From positions 48,917,348-48,981,347 of the forward strand of contig OX336393.1 in NCBI GenBank assembly GCA_946902985.2: 64,000 bases of DNA, in the 5' to 3' direction. Below, piece by piece: positions 9,480-19,368 of this stretch. Position 1 is the first letter of the stretch. Each line of letters begins with the position of its first letter. This DNA comes from Meconema thalassinum (Eukaryota > Arthropoda > Insecta > Orthoptera > Tettigoniidae). The notes under the pieces were generated by a model that was not told the origin of the DNA, did not search any database, and saw nothing but the letters and a program-made list of their open reading frames with translations. Both the position numbers and the translations under genes were made by a program.

Positions 9480-9845
9480 ATTTATGGCATGTTAAAGAAC
9501 CTTCCACTAATTGCACCTGTGTGAAGCTAAATTGGATAGGTTAAGAATGTAAACAACAATCTTAGGTTTCTACGTGCGTTGCCAAGAGCCGACTGCGGTG
9601 GCGTCTGGTAGCTAAATTCTGAACTTGGCCTAGTAGTCGTTGACGGTGGCGCTTGGCAACAAAAGTTGGAACTATTTGAAAAATTCTAAGTTGCAGTACT
9701 TAAAATTAAAAAACAGATAACACGCACTAATACAGTCATCACAATTAACACCGGTTATCAGACAGATTCTACACATAGCCTACCCAAAGTACACGGGGCT
9801 ACATGACCGCGATGTCGCAGCCCCTAAACTTAAGAACCAACCAAC
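9480..9845 (+). mobile_element. SINE family S1 body and tail
   Basis: The stretch AGATTTATGGCATGTTAAAG to GTGTGAAGCTAA, then GGCAACAAAAGTTGGAACTA, and a tail with ACACGCACTAATACAGTCAT and CACGGGGCTACATGACCGCG matches 35487-35780. The tRNA head is missing, so this copy is 5' truncated. It borders the Helentron-like element on its left. Confidence 0.55.
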
Positions 9846-9889
9846 CAAATTGTGATAAGTAGGCTAAAGACACACAGTAATACACCCAT

Positions 9890-10229
9890 ACCGGGTGAGT
9901 TTGCCGTGGTCGTTACGGCATGACTGCTAGCAGTCCCTCATATCCTGGAGGCGAGGAGGTTCGAATCCTCCCGCCAGCAACCATGAAGATGGTCTTCTGT
10001 GGTTTCCCATCTTCCTTCCAGGCAATGCCGGGATTGGTTCCTAACTATAGGCCACAGCCGCACCTTCCAACTCCTTGTCCTTACATTCAAACCTTCCTCC
10101 CCAGAAAACACTCCACACGCGACGGTACTTGTAGCTCACCCATTGGGTGTCCGCCTCGAAGCAGCTACAAAACTGGCGAGCCGAATATGTCCTCGGATAC
10201 TCCCGGCACTAAAAGCCATATGCTAAAAA
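9890..10229 (+). mobile_element. full-length tRNA-headed SINE (family S4) with clean target duplication
   Basis: Flanked by an 11-bp direct repeat AATACACCCAT (9879-9889 and 10230-10240). The head has the B-box GAGGTTCGAATCCTCC near 9958. The middle is the shared TGTGGTTTCCCATCTTCC...CAGGCAATGCCGGGAT domain, and the 3' domain reads TTGTAGCTCACCCATTGGGT to CTCCCGGCACTAAAAGCCAT. It ends in a short A run. The same 335-bp unit is present inverted at 61187-61523, and its 3' third at 16215-16330. It landed in the tail of an older SINE. Confidence 0.85.
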
Positions 10230-10566
10230 AATACACCCATCATAAAAGCACAGGTTATCAGACAAAAAATTCCATCCACAAACATCCAAGTACACGACGC
10301 TACGTGACCACGATGCTGCAAAGACCCTAATTCATTCAACAAAAAACTGCTACTCGGCGATTTTCGGCTAGTATCAATTCTAGTCAGTGGTACCAACTGC
10401 TGCTGGAGGGAACCAACGAGTCTGATTGTAATTGTTGACACGCTCGCCGCTGATTATAGAGACGTCGGATTCATTACCCACAACACTGTTATTACTGTTG
10501 TTTTGTTTTGCGATTGGAAGCACAAGTCTGAAAAAGGTGAGCGTGCTGGAGTGAAAGGCCAGCGGG

Positions 10567-10600
10567 TATAATAGACGGTACAGTTGGACACGAGTCAGTC
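10567..10600 (+). promoter_or_regulatory. TATA box and TCAGTC initiator of the cuticle-type gene
   Basis: TATAATA at 10567-10573 is followed by TCAGTC at 10595-10600. The initiator A (10597) lies 30 bases from the first T of the TATA box, the spacing expected for a focused arthropod RNA polymerase II promoter. Transcription from 10597 gives a 25-nt 5' untranslated region ahead of the ATG at 10622. Strong TATA plus initiator pairs are common in insect cuticle-protein genes. Confidence 0.75.
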
Positions 10601-10621
10601 ACACCCCACTACAGCAGAGAC

Positions 10622-13600
10622 ATGGCGTGGTCCAGCAAATCACTGGTGAGTCAATTCCTAGCATGTGCCCCTAAGTTAGGTCCTTCATGGTCCGGGTTCG
10701 ATTCCCAGCTTTGCCAAGAAACTGTACTTACGTCTGAGACTTGAAAAAACTTACCCTCAGCCTCATGAGGCAAAAGAACGAAATTGACAGTGGTTTTACA
10801 TAGTTTCCAGTGATGAACAAACAAAGAGGATATAAAAGGTAACTTCTTTGTCTGGAGCGGGGCGCTCTATCTCTCCATGAGCAGCCGCCAGAAACATCTC
10901 TCCTCTCCCACTTGTCTTAATACCTCTTCATTTGTTACCCTATCTACTCATCTGATCTTCATCATTCTCCTGTAACACCACATTTCAAATGCTTCTATTC
11001 TCTTTTCTGCTGCACCAATAGTCCAAGATTCACTTCCATAGAGCACCACGCTCCAGACAGAGACTTCCAAAACTGACTTTCTAATAGCCTCAAATACAAA
11101 CACAATCACTGGAGAAAATGTCAGAAATAAGTCGGGTTTCCCATGGGCTCACATCTGGGACCCCAGCTGATTCCGGCATTGCTTCCACTTACTTGTGCCG
11201 GGCTCCTCTCCGTTTTCTTTCCTGTCGACCTCCCTTGGTCAACTCTTGTTTTATTCCGACCCCGACGGTATTAGGGTATCCGAGGCCTAGGGAGTCTTTC
11301 ACTTTCCCGCCTTAATTGGCCCTTTTCTCATCTTTACTGATCCCTCCTTCTTCGAGGGGTCAGACCTCTTGCTTTCTTTTCATTATATTTCATTTTTTCT
11401 TTCAGATTCCCGCACTGTTTTTGTTAATTGTCCCCCCGTGTATCCAAATTATCTGCGATTTTTTTTTGAATCTACACTACATTCTGTGGGTATTTTCAAT
11501 CTAAGTTGCATTTTGCGATTCTTTTCGATCAAAATATCTTTTTGCGAGCATTTTGTAGGGATTGCTTTTTAGTAAGTCTTTCAATGTAGGAGCAGGACAT
11601 TTTAGTGAGTATTTTGAATTTCAATTGCATTTTGTATTTTCAAATTAAACCACATTTTGTAAGCAAATTCAATCAAAATTGCATTTTGTGTGGTGGGCAT
11701 TTTGTAAGTATTTTGATTGTCGATTGCATTTTGTGAGTAATTTGAATCTAAATTACATTTTGTGAGTAATTTCAATCTAAATTACATTTTGTAAGTATTG
11801 CCAATCTAAATGAGTAGTTTGAATCTACCATACATTTTCTAAGCAATTTCAATTTCAATTATATTTTGTAAGTATTTTGAATTTCAATTGCACTTTGTGA
11901 GTATTTTGAATCTGAACCGGCCTTTTTCAATCTAAATTGCATTGTGTATTTTCAATTTCAATTGCATTTTGAAAGTATTTTGAACCTCAATTGCATTTTG
12001 TACGTATTTTCGATCTTATTTGCATTTTGTAAGTATTTTGACTATACAATGCATTTTGTACGTATTTTGAACCTAACCTACATTTTGTGTGTGTTTTTTC
12101 AATCTATTCCCTGTGTGAGTATTTTCCTTCTAAATTCCCTTTTGTGAGTATTTCCACTCTACATTTTGTGAGTCGTTTCAATCTGAGTTCCATATTGTAA
12201 GTATTTTCAGTCTAACTTAATTTTCGTTATGGTTTCCATTTTATTGTCACTTTCGCTATCACCCAGACAATTAGGGGCCGATAACCTAGATGTTAGGCCC
12301 CTTAAAACAACAATTATCATCATCATCATCATCATAAAATAACTCGGGTAAAGCCACACTCCCAGCTACCAGCATGGGAATTGAAACCCCGGATCTGATG
12401 ACTTGCAACTCTCTTTGGAGCGTGACATCTCTCTCGTGGCTACACTTAAGGTGGCCAGTACAATAACACATTGTGGCTGCGGATGACAATGAGGAAGGAG
12501 TGAACGTTCTGCTCTTCCTGGTTGACGAGCCGTTCAGTTTTGATGCTCGTGTTGTCTCTCAGGTAATCGTATCAATGGGCATCATGCATGTAGATTGAGT
12601 GTAGTAATCAGGTCTGCATTCATTTTGGAGGCCATTAACTCGACCCATTTGACGAGGTATTGGCTATCGGAATATAATGACCGTCCCTCAGCCTATGCCA
12701 TAAAAGGGAAACGCTGCTTCACCTCGTGGTGTAGTAGCTAACACCCCCGGGGTCCTGGTTCAATTCCAGGCACTGCCAAGAAATGTAATTGTGGCTTGGG
12801 TTTACTGAGTCTCGTTGGTTCGATTCCCACCTCTACTGCAGGCAAATTCTGGGATGGTTCTTATCTAAAGGCCATGGCCGCTTCCTTCCCACACAACTAC
12901 ATATACCACAATAACACTTGTTGAAAGATAAATTCTCACACACATTAACACACCCAAGAACACGGTGCATAATACTCGATCCCCAAGTAACTAATTGAAA
13001 AGTCATTGCATTAGTTTCCACAATAGAAACACAATGTTTTCATTGATTCGTTTTTGTTATGTATTTATTTGTTTCTTGTTTCTTTGTATCTTTCTTTCTT
13101 TTTCTTTCTTAAATTAATGAATCGATGAATTAATTAATCGATTATTTTATTTTATGTAATTTATAATTTACTTTTTTATTTTTCTATTTTTCAATTATTG
13201 CATTTCTTTTTTTTTTGGTAATTTTAATTTAAAATTTGTAATTTTTTAGATTTTTTATATATATTTTTTATATTTACGAGTACCGTACATTAATTTTAAT
13301 TTATTATACTTTATTTCTTTACCATGTTCGAATCCATTTTCCAGTGTTGCCATAGTAAATGAAGCTTAAATGCTTTTTAGTCGATCAACACGATTGCACC
13401 CAAATTGTAATGGGTGTTATTCCATAAACCCGAAAGAAATTACATGAGATTACATGGATGACCAAGTGATCATCATCAATTCCTTTACACTTAGGCTGTT
13501 ACTCTATCACTACATATATAATTAGCGGCTTAGGTGGCGTAATTGGTAGCATGCTGAACTGCTGTGCCCAAGATAGCGGGTTCAAACCCAGCCGAAGACG

Positions 13601-16326
13601 TCGGATTTTTAACAGCGTTAAAATCCTTCAGTGTGCCTTCCTTCGGAGGGGAAGTAAAGCTGGCGGTCCCATGTCATAGATTTATGGCATGTTAAAAAAT
13701 CCTTCTACAGACTAAACTTGTGTGAAGCTGAATTTCTAGCTTAGATTTCGTTGGAACACTCTATCCAACTTCAAACGTTCACCACTACTGTCGACCAAAA
13801 TATTATGTGCACTGGAGTTTGAAGGTTGTTTGTGAAGTAATCAATGGACCTACATAAAATCCAGAAACATCACAATTTTCGTCGTTCTATTTTACGTGAG
13901 CTCATGTAGGTTTGGAATTTTTAATTTATATTTTAATATTTTTTTATCGCAGTTGGAACACAAAAAGTGCCCGTTTTAAGCGTGTTTCAACCATGCGTCA
14001 CATTTAAGAATTATTATCTCACAAACCCGTCATCAGATCGAATCCAAATGTTATCACAATATGCATTGGAATGTTGTATAACTGGTTTATTAATTTCAAA
14101 ATTGTGTGTATACAAGAAAAAAAGTTGTAATCATTTTTGTAAGGTAACTTTTGCTCGGCTCGGTGTTGTTGGAAAATGTAGTTCTTGGTCGCGTTGTAAT
14201 CCTTATACATCAAAAAGGTATGGTGTATGACTGTGAAATACTAATTCCCTCATTTTATATCGGTTTGTATTTGTACGGGGAAATAAGACATGGTTCACCA
14301 GCTAGCCACACCGGAGAATGCTGTACAGCGTTTCTGAGATGGAACCCTCACTTCCAAGCGAGACGCGCCAAGGCGCGTGTATATTGTGTTAAAATTTGGA
14401 TTAGATCTGATGGCGGGTTTGTGAGATAATAATTCTTAAATGTGACGCATGCTTGAAACACGCTTAATAACGAACACTTTTTGTATTCCACTGCGATAAA
14501 AATATTAAAATATAAATTAACAAGTAGTTCCGTGAAGAACTATACAGCCTATTTTCATATATCCCACTTATGTTAATTGCCACTATCAACATACACAATT
14601 TCAGTTTGATTGCTGTAATAGATTCGTAGATATTGAGAACCGACTAAATATTTCGGATGGTCGCCATGTTGGATTTTATATATGTAGGTCCTAGGGTTAT
14701 GTACTGTTACATGCAGATTATTGTGAACGTGTAGTATTCAAACTTCAATCGCATAATTAGGCCACAAGAAAAAACAAGGAGATTTAAAAATTTAGCGCAG
14801 CTGCCATCTTGAGGTTATGGAAACAATTGAAATAAATTAGATGCCAGTGGATTAACATTCGGATAAAGATTTACTGTACCAAGTTTCACTGCACGCGGAT
14901 GGTTAAATTGCAAGAAACGTCCATGTGAATATTTATAATTCGCGTCACCACCATGTTGGATTTGTGATCACCAGGTTATTTAAAGTCCTATAGGTGAACT
15001 TAAGTTCATAGCCCCTATGAACATTTAAAAATGCAGTTTGATTGCTAAAATAGATTCGTAGATATTCAGTATCGTCTAAATATTTCGGATGGTCGCCATG
15101 TTGGATTGTTAAATGTATATGCCATAGAGTCATGTACCATTAAAGGAAAATTATTGCGTAGGTTCATTATTCAAACTTTCACTTCGATCGCATGACTACA
15201 TCACAAGAAATAAAAACTTAATTTTAAAATTCGCACTGCCGCCATCTTGAGGTTATGTAAACAATTGTACTAAATTATATACCAGTGGATTACAATGTGT
15301 ATAAATATTTCCTGTACCAGGTTTCAGTGCGCTTGGAACATTAAATCGCGAGAAAGGTCTATTTAAAATGTTCAAATTCGCTTGGCCGCCATGTTCGTTT
15401 TGTAGTTAACCAGTTTTTGAAAATCATATAGATGGACTTCCAGTAGTGCCCTTTATCTCCGTACAAAGGTTTAGGGAGATACCGCGAATAGTTTCAGAGA
15501 TATAGAATGCCGGTGAAATATTTCGCACATCCGCCATCTTGTGATTATGTAAACAATTGAAAGAAGTTAGATGTCGGTGCATTACAATGTATATAAACAT
15601 ATACTGTACCAAGTTTCATTGCGTTTGGTTGGTCAAATCGCGAGAAACGTCTATTTAAAAGTCGCAAATTCGCTTGGCCGCCATGTTGGTTTTGTAGTTA
15701 CCAGGTTTTCAAAAGTCACATAAGTGAACTTATAGTAGTTCCCTCTATCACCATAGAAAATGTCAGGGTAATGTCGGTAATAGTTTCGGAGATATTGAAT
15801 GCTGGTGAAATATTTCGCACAGCCGCCATGTTGGATTGGTGAGTCGTAACAAAATTTGAAGGGCACGGTCGAGGTCGCCGGGACTAGTGCTATGAACTTT
15901 CCGAGTTTCATTGAAATCGCTACTGCCGTTTAGATTTTATTAGGGGGACACACACACACGAATCACACACACACGCACACACACACGGACAAAAGGTGAT
16001 CTCATAAGCCTATTTTTTCAAAATTGAAAATAGGCTAAAAATTCCAAGCCTACATGAACTAACGTAAAATAGAACGATGAAAATGATGACGTTATAGGAT
16101 TTTATGTAGGTCTATTGGTTACTTCACAAACAACCTTCAAACTCGAGTGCACATAATACTGTGGTCGACAGTTGGTATCAGTGACATCTGGTAGCGAATG
16201 TTGGAACGACATGAAATTGAACGGAACTTGTAGCTCACCCTATGTGTGTCCGCTTGAAGCAGCTACAGCCTCTGGCGAGCTGAACATGTCGTCGGACACT
16301 CCCGGCACTAAAAACCATACGCTAAG

Positions 16327-16362
<36 letters not shown>

Positions 16363-18978
16363 CTATTTTAGTTACAGAAGGTCATTTATTGTAATCTTGC
16401 GAAGCTCATCACATTCGTTATTATATGATTTTCAAGTTCAAATCGGAGAGTGCAGTGTGATAGAAGCTGCCCGAAAAACATCTCCACATTGCCCAAATAA
16501 TCAGCTAAGTACTTCAAACCCACAACACCAACCTGATCATACTAACCATTACAGTTGATCTCACCAAACAAGTTAAATTGCCAACAGTAGAAGAGCTTGA
16601 AGACCCAGAAAATTGTAAAAATGCTTGTTTTGAAAAGCTCTGTGTTTCAAAATAAAATTTTGAAAATTATTTCCGCCTTTTTAAAAGAACATGCTTAAAA
16701 CGCTTGTATTTAAAATGGAATTTGTTGTAAATGAAATACAAGTTTGAATATTTTAAGGGGGAGAGGTACACCCTTAGAAATGTAAATACCACAGATATTT
16801 GAAATAGTTTTCCTAGGAATTCCTTTGTTCTGTTGATATGAAAGTTATCACACTCCTAGGACTGTCCTTTATCTTTAGTTTTCAACTTGAATATTTGCAA
16901 TTAACGCCTAGTTATTAAAAATAATTTAAAAAATTGGACTAATTTATACATGGATCAAAAAGCTTTTTCTTGATAATTTCTACGAAACTTCATATTTCTG
17001 GAAGATTATTGTTGTAGAATGTTCATAATGCCTGTGTTAACAATGTGAACTAACATCTTCTGCCTATCTTTTGAATTGTTTTTTCTCCCTTTCTTATAGG
17101 AGTTGATTTTTTTGGTCATTGTTTTGACATTTTGGTGAGCTATGGTTACTCAGAAAATACAAAAAACAAATGCTACAGCAATGGTTTTAGTTCACATTCT
17201 TGAGACTCAAAGGTACATTTGAATACAAAATTTCATCAAAATATCTCAAAACCTTTTCCTCCAATTGTTAAGTTTAACGCTCGTTCCCCAAACTTTGTTT
17301 TTTTTTCATTTGTTTTCCTTCATAACTCAAACAATTTTTGTGATATTTTGATGAAATTTTGTATTCACATACATCTCGTGAGTCTTAAGAATGTAAACTA
17401 GAGCCATTGCTGTAACAATTGTCTTTTGTATTTTCTGAAAGAACATGCCTCACTAAAATGTCCAAAAGAAATACTCATAAGAAGATGGGAGAAAAAGATA
17501 TTATATCAAGAGATAGGCAAACGATGTTAGTTCACATTGTTAACACACGCATTATGAACATTCTAAAACAATGATCTTCAAGAAATATGACGTTTTGAAG
17601 AAATTATCAAGGAAAAGCATGATCAATGTATAAATTAGTCCAACTTTTTGAAATTTTCTTTTCAATAACTACGGAATGTTAATTGCAAATATTCAAGTTG
17701 AAAGCTAAAGATAAAGGACAGTTCTAGGAGTGTGCAAACTTTCATATCAACAGAACAAAGGGATACCGAGGAAAACTATTTTCAATATCTGTGGTTTTTA
17801 CCCTTCTAAAGGTAAAATCTATTCTTTGATTCTTTATATTCAAATTGTGGGACGCAGCTTATTGAATTTCTCAAAATGGAAGTAGATATTTCGATTCTGA
17901 TTTGATTAATTTTGATTTTGGGTCAACACTAGCACTCGTAGTGATAGATTTAGTGAACTACATACGACAAAGGGCGTGGTCTAACGTTTGGTGTCCATGA
18001 CTTGTCAGTTTATTGTGTATCACCACTCACAAGAGGCGCTTAGCTTAATACACAAAATATTCAAAAGTGGAATAATAAAACTAAAAGGCAGAAAGTAGAA
18101 TGATTGAGCGACAAACCTGGATTCTTTTCTTTTTTGTTATCCCAAAATCTTTATTTCCAAATCATGTTTTCAGCATGAAGTTCCCAGCCTGAAGGCCTAT
18201 TTAGTTATTTCTTTGTTTTTTTTAATATTTTTATTCTATTATTATTTTATTTCTTTTATTTAATTTTTAATATTTTTAATATTTTAAATTATTTAATGGA
18301 AATAAAAATAATTTTCCCTTTTTCATCTTTTAAATTATTTAATTTTTATTTATTTTTTTTTCCTTATTTTTCATTTCTTTTTTTATTCAATTATGTGTTT
18401 GTTTATTTAGATATTTGTTTATTTTCTTTGTTTGTTTGTTTCTTCCCAACAATTGGTTATAAAGTACTTGGAATTTGAAGTGGGCTTCAGATTGATTGAG
18501 TTTATTTTGGTGTCAGATTACCCTAGCAGTTCTTCTCCTGACTGAGAGTGTTCGTGGAGGATTTGAGGGACACATTGATGACCACTATGGCGCGGGGCTT
18601 GCAGCTGGGTACAGCCCGATCGAGCAGCACAGTAGCGTGTTCCACCAGGCCCCAGCGGCTCCTCAGGTGAAGGTGGTGCGTGTTCCAGTCCCTAAGCCCT
18701 ACCCCGTGTATGTCCCCAAGCAATTCCCCGTGAAGGTACCTGTGCCGGTGCCCATATACGAGAAGGTGCCCTACAAGGTTGAGGTGCCCATCACCAAGAC
18801 GGAGCATGTGGAGGTGGAGCGCAGGGTGCCCATCACCGTGGAGAAGAAGGTGCCGTACCAAGTGAACAAGCCTTACCAGATCGTGGTCGACAAGCACGTG
18901 CCTGTCTATGTGCCTAAACCATTCGCCGTGTATGTCCCTGTGTACAAGCACGTGTATCATCATGGCGGCCATCACTGA
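10622..18978 (+). CDS. secreted Val/Pro-rich (VPVP-repeat) cuticle-type protein; join 10622-10645 and 18517-18978
   Basis: Exon 1 encodes MAWSSKSL and ends at donor GTGAGT (10646). Exon 2 begins after acceptor TTTTGGTGTCAG (AG at 18515-18516) with ITLAVLLLTESVRG. The intron is phase 0 and splits the signal peptide after codon 8, as is frequent in insect cuticle-protein genes. The 161-residue product has a signal peptide (cleavage probably near residue 22), a short His/Gly/Ala region, a repeat domain at about 58-153 of KVPVPVPIYEK / RVPITVEKKVPY / HVPVYVPKPF units alternating Val-Pro pairs with Lys and Tyr, and a His-rich end (YHHGGHH). No chitin-binding R&R motif is visible. A structural extracellular (cuticle or matrix) role is inferred from composition. 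Exon 2 is GC-rich against AT-rich surroundings. A TTG 21 bases before exon 2 is not a real start, since it lies in the acceptor tract. Confidence 0.85.
10655..10805 (+). mobile_element. SINE family S5 copy
   Basis: GGTCCGGGTTCGATTCCCAG (10690-10710) is a B-box. It is followed by CTTTGCCAAGAAACTGTACTTACGTCTGAG-type sequence and CCTCAGCCTCATGAGGCAAA, shared with 24205-24410. Diverged. Confidence 0.55.
10807..11115 (-). pseudogene. LINE-C fragment with an internal inversion
   Basis: On the minus strand from 11115 to about 10890 it reads the LINE-C segment around GAATCTTGGACTATTGGTGC and TGGTGTTACAGGAGAATGAT. From 10807 to about 10885 the plus strand matches the same LINE (CCAGTGATGAACAAACAAAG, then CTTTGTCTGGAGCGGGGCGC). 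The two parts are head to head, as left by twin-priming during LINE integration or by a later inversion. Confidence 0.6.
11120..12335 (+). mobile_element. 1.2-kb non-coding retroposon (family M) with internal minisatellite
   Basis: The head GGGCTCACATCTGGGACCCC to CTAGGGAGTCTTTCACTTTC (11150-11310) and the end TTAGGGGCCGATAACCTAGA...CCCCTTAAAACAACAATTATC with an (ATC)n tail match the copy at 62300-63250. Between them (about 11470-12230) lies a degenerate minisatellite of roughly 30 bp, consensus around TTGCATTTTGTAAGTATTTT followed by GAATTTCAA or CAATCTAAA. The tail suggests LINE-driven movement. Confidence 0.65.
12340..12490 (-). mobile_element. possible SINE fragment, antisense
   Basis: The minus strand has CCGGGGTTTCAATTCCCATG, a B-box-like phrase, preceded by TAAGTGTAGCCACGAGAGAG. 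Weak evidence; no second copy in the window. Confidence 0.3.
12715..13000 (+). mobile_element. two adjoining SINE fragments
   Basis: CACCTCGTGGTGTAGTAGCT with CTGGTTCAATTCCAGGCACT (12720-12775) is a tRNA-like head. A second B-box GTTGGTTCGATTCCCACC (12815) leads into GCAGGCAAATTCTGGGATGG and GGCCATGGCCGCTTCC, the shared SINE body, and a tail with CACAATAACACTTG like that at 25210. Confidence 0.6.
13030..13330. repeat. AT-rich low-complexity tract
   Basis: TTTCTTTCTTTTTC runs, then short TTAATTAATCGATTAT and poly-T stretches. Nothing coding. Confidence 0.6.
13405..13505. repeat. dispersed repeat shared with 3535-3650
   Basis: Shares GTTATTCCATAA, TTACATGGATGACCA and TTTACACTTAGGCTGTTA with the earlier copy. 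Confidence 0.5.
13525..13775 (+). mobile_element. SINE family S1, nearly full copy
   Basis: Head CGGCTTAGGTGGCGTAATTG (A-box-like) and GCGGGTTCAAACCCAGCC (B-box, 13578-13596), then TTTTTAACAGCGTTAAAATC, CCTTCCTTCGGAGGGGAAGT and the TTTATGGCATGTTAAA...GTGTGAAGCTGAA body. Same family as 1060-1425 in the opposite orientation. Confidence 0.7.
13921..14520. mobile_element. 600-bp element with about 135-bp terminal inverted repeats
   Basis: It begins TTAATTTATATTTTAATATT and ends with the reverse complement. Arms run to about 14060 and from about 14382, including GCGTGTTTCAACCATGCGTC and AATTATTATCTCACAAACCC in inverted form. No transposase. A non-autonomous DNA transposon is the simplest reading. 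Confidence 0.75.
14521..16036 (+). mobile_element. Helentron-like (HINE-type) element, family A, copy 2
   Basis: Begins CAAGTAGTTCCGTGAAGAAC, with AGCCTATTTTC at 14547. Ends with a hairpin AGCCTATTTT (16008-16017) / AAAATAGGCT (16027-16036), preceded by a CA microsatellite and GGTGATCTCATAAGCC. The inside is about nine repeats spaced by roughly 136-150 bp, marked by CGCCATGTTGG or CGCCATCTTGAGG at about 14663, 14813, 14950, 15095, 15240, 15385, 15532, 15677 and 15822. A 5' subterminal motif repeated in the 3' hairpin, AA/TT-type target and internal tandem repeats match the architecture known for DINE-1/HINE elements mobilised by Helentrons. No protein is encoded. Confidence 0.75.
16215..16365 (+). 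mobile_element. 5'-truncated SINE S4 with (AAAT)n tail
   Basis: GAACTTGTAGCTCACCCTAT to CACTCCCGGCACTAAAAACC matches the last third of the SINE at 9890-10229. An (AAAT)n run follows at 16325-16362. Confidence 0.75.
16771..17812. repeat. 1.04-kb long inverted repeat (arms about 480 bp)
   Basis: The left arm (16771 to about 17258) and right arm (about 17336-17812) are inverted copies with scattered mismatches. They share AATAGTTTTCCT, TTTGTTCTGTTGATATGAAA, ACTGTCCTTTATCTTTAG, TTGGACTAATTTATACAT, GTTAACAATGTGAACTAACA and AATACAAAATTTCATCAAAA in mirrored order. The loop is about 75 bp. Transcripts crossing it, such as the pre-mRNA of the host gene, could form a long hairpin RNA. No transposase or clear target duplication was found. 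Confidence 0.85.
17813..18495. other. end of intron 1, AT-rich, no element assigned
   Basis: About 18190-18470 is a TTTATTT-rich tract that leads into the splice acceptor. Open frames there are low-complexity. Confidence 0.5.
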
Positions 18979-19084
18979 TACTACTTCCTGCCAAGTAAAA
19001 TACGATTATTTCCTTATCTTTTCGCAAAATGCTGCCTGTCTAATCTCGTAGCTATTTCAGTTTGTTTCTTGTATCGTTCATGTA

Positions 19085-19368
19085 AAAATAAGGAGATAAT
19101 TACCTGTGTCAAAATTAGGAAGTTACAATATTTGGGTCATATAATGAGAGGAGACAGGTATCGTCTTCTACAAGAAATTATTCAAGGGAAGGGCAAAAGG
19201 AGTCAAGGAAGAAGAAGGATATCTTGGTTGGACAATTTAAACAAATGGTTCAAGTGTAGTTCCAGTAAACTTTTCAGTACTGCTAGATCCAAAATCCGGA
19301 TAAAAAGATGGTCGTCAACCTTCTTAGAGGAGACGGCACATGAAGAAGAAGGAGAAGTCGTTCAGTAA
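19085..19368 (+). pseudogene. LINE-D C-terminal fragment
   Basis: One open frame reads KIRKLQYLGHIMRGDRYRLL, then GKGKRSQGRRRISWLDNLNK, WFKCSSSKLFSTARSKIRIK and an acidic tail, stopping at 19366. This is the well-known C-terminal end of an insect LINE type (KLQYLGHIMRG...GRRR.SWL.NLR.WFGCSS). It is only about 90 residues, without RT or endonuclease. It lies about 110 bp after the stop of the cuticle-type gene and could be part of its 3' region or intron. Confidence 0.8.

Larger units (their letters stand above)
13787..16172. repeat. palindrome with 136-bp arms, split at its centre by two elements
   Basis: The left arm (13787-13922, starting ACTGTCGACCA) and right arm (16037-16172, ending TGGTCGACAGT) are inverted copies with few mismatches. 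The arms meet at GGAATTTTT / AAAAATTCC, so without the insert they would form an almost spacer-free hairpin of about 272 bp (a fold-back MITE). A second fold-back element (13921-14520) and a Helentron-like element (14521-16036) sit exactly at that centre. Confidence 0.8.
10646..18516 (+). other. 7.9-kb intron 1 of the cuticle-type gene
   Basis: Bounded by GTGAGT and a pyrimidine-rich acceptor ending GTGTCAG. Nearly all the intron that can be assigned is transposon-derived: SINEs, an inverted LINE-C piece, the minisatellite retroposon, a Helentron-like element, fold-back elements and the long inverted repeat. No other coding exon of this gene was recognised within it. Confidence 0.75.

Noticed and set aside
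18496..18516. Extension of the cuticle-type frame to a TTG start at 18496
   Set aside because: It lies in the splice acceptor tract; exon 1 at 10622 supplies a proper ATG and completes the signal peptide.
18523..18975. 150-residue His/Leu-rich frame on the minus strand
   Set aside because: It is the exact shadow of the Val/Pro codons of the real exon on the plus strand.
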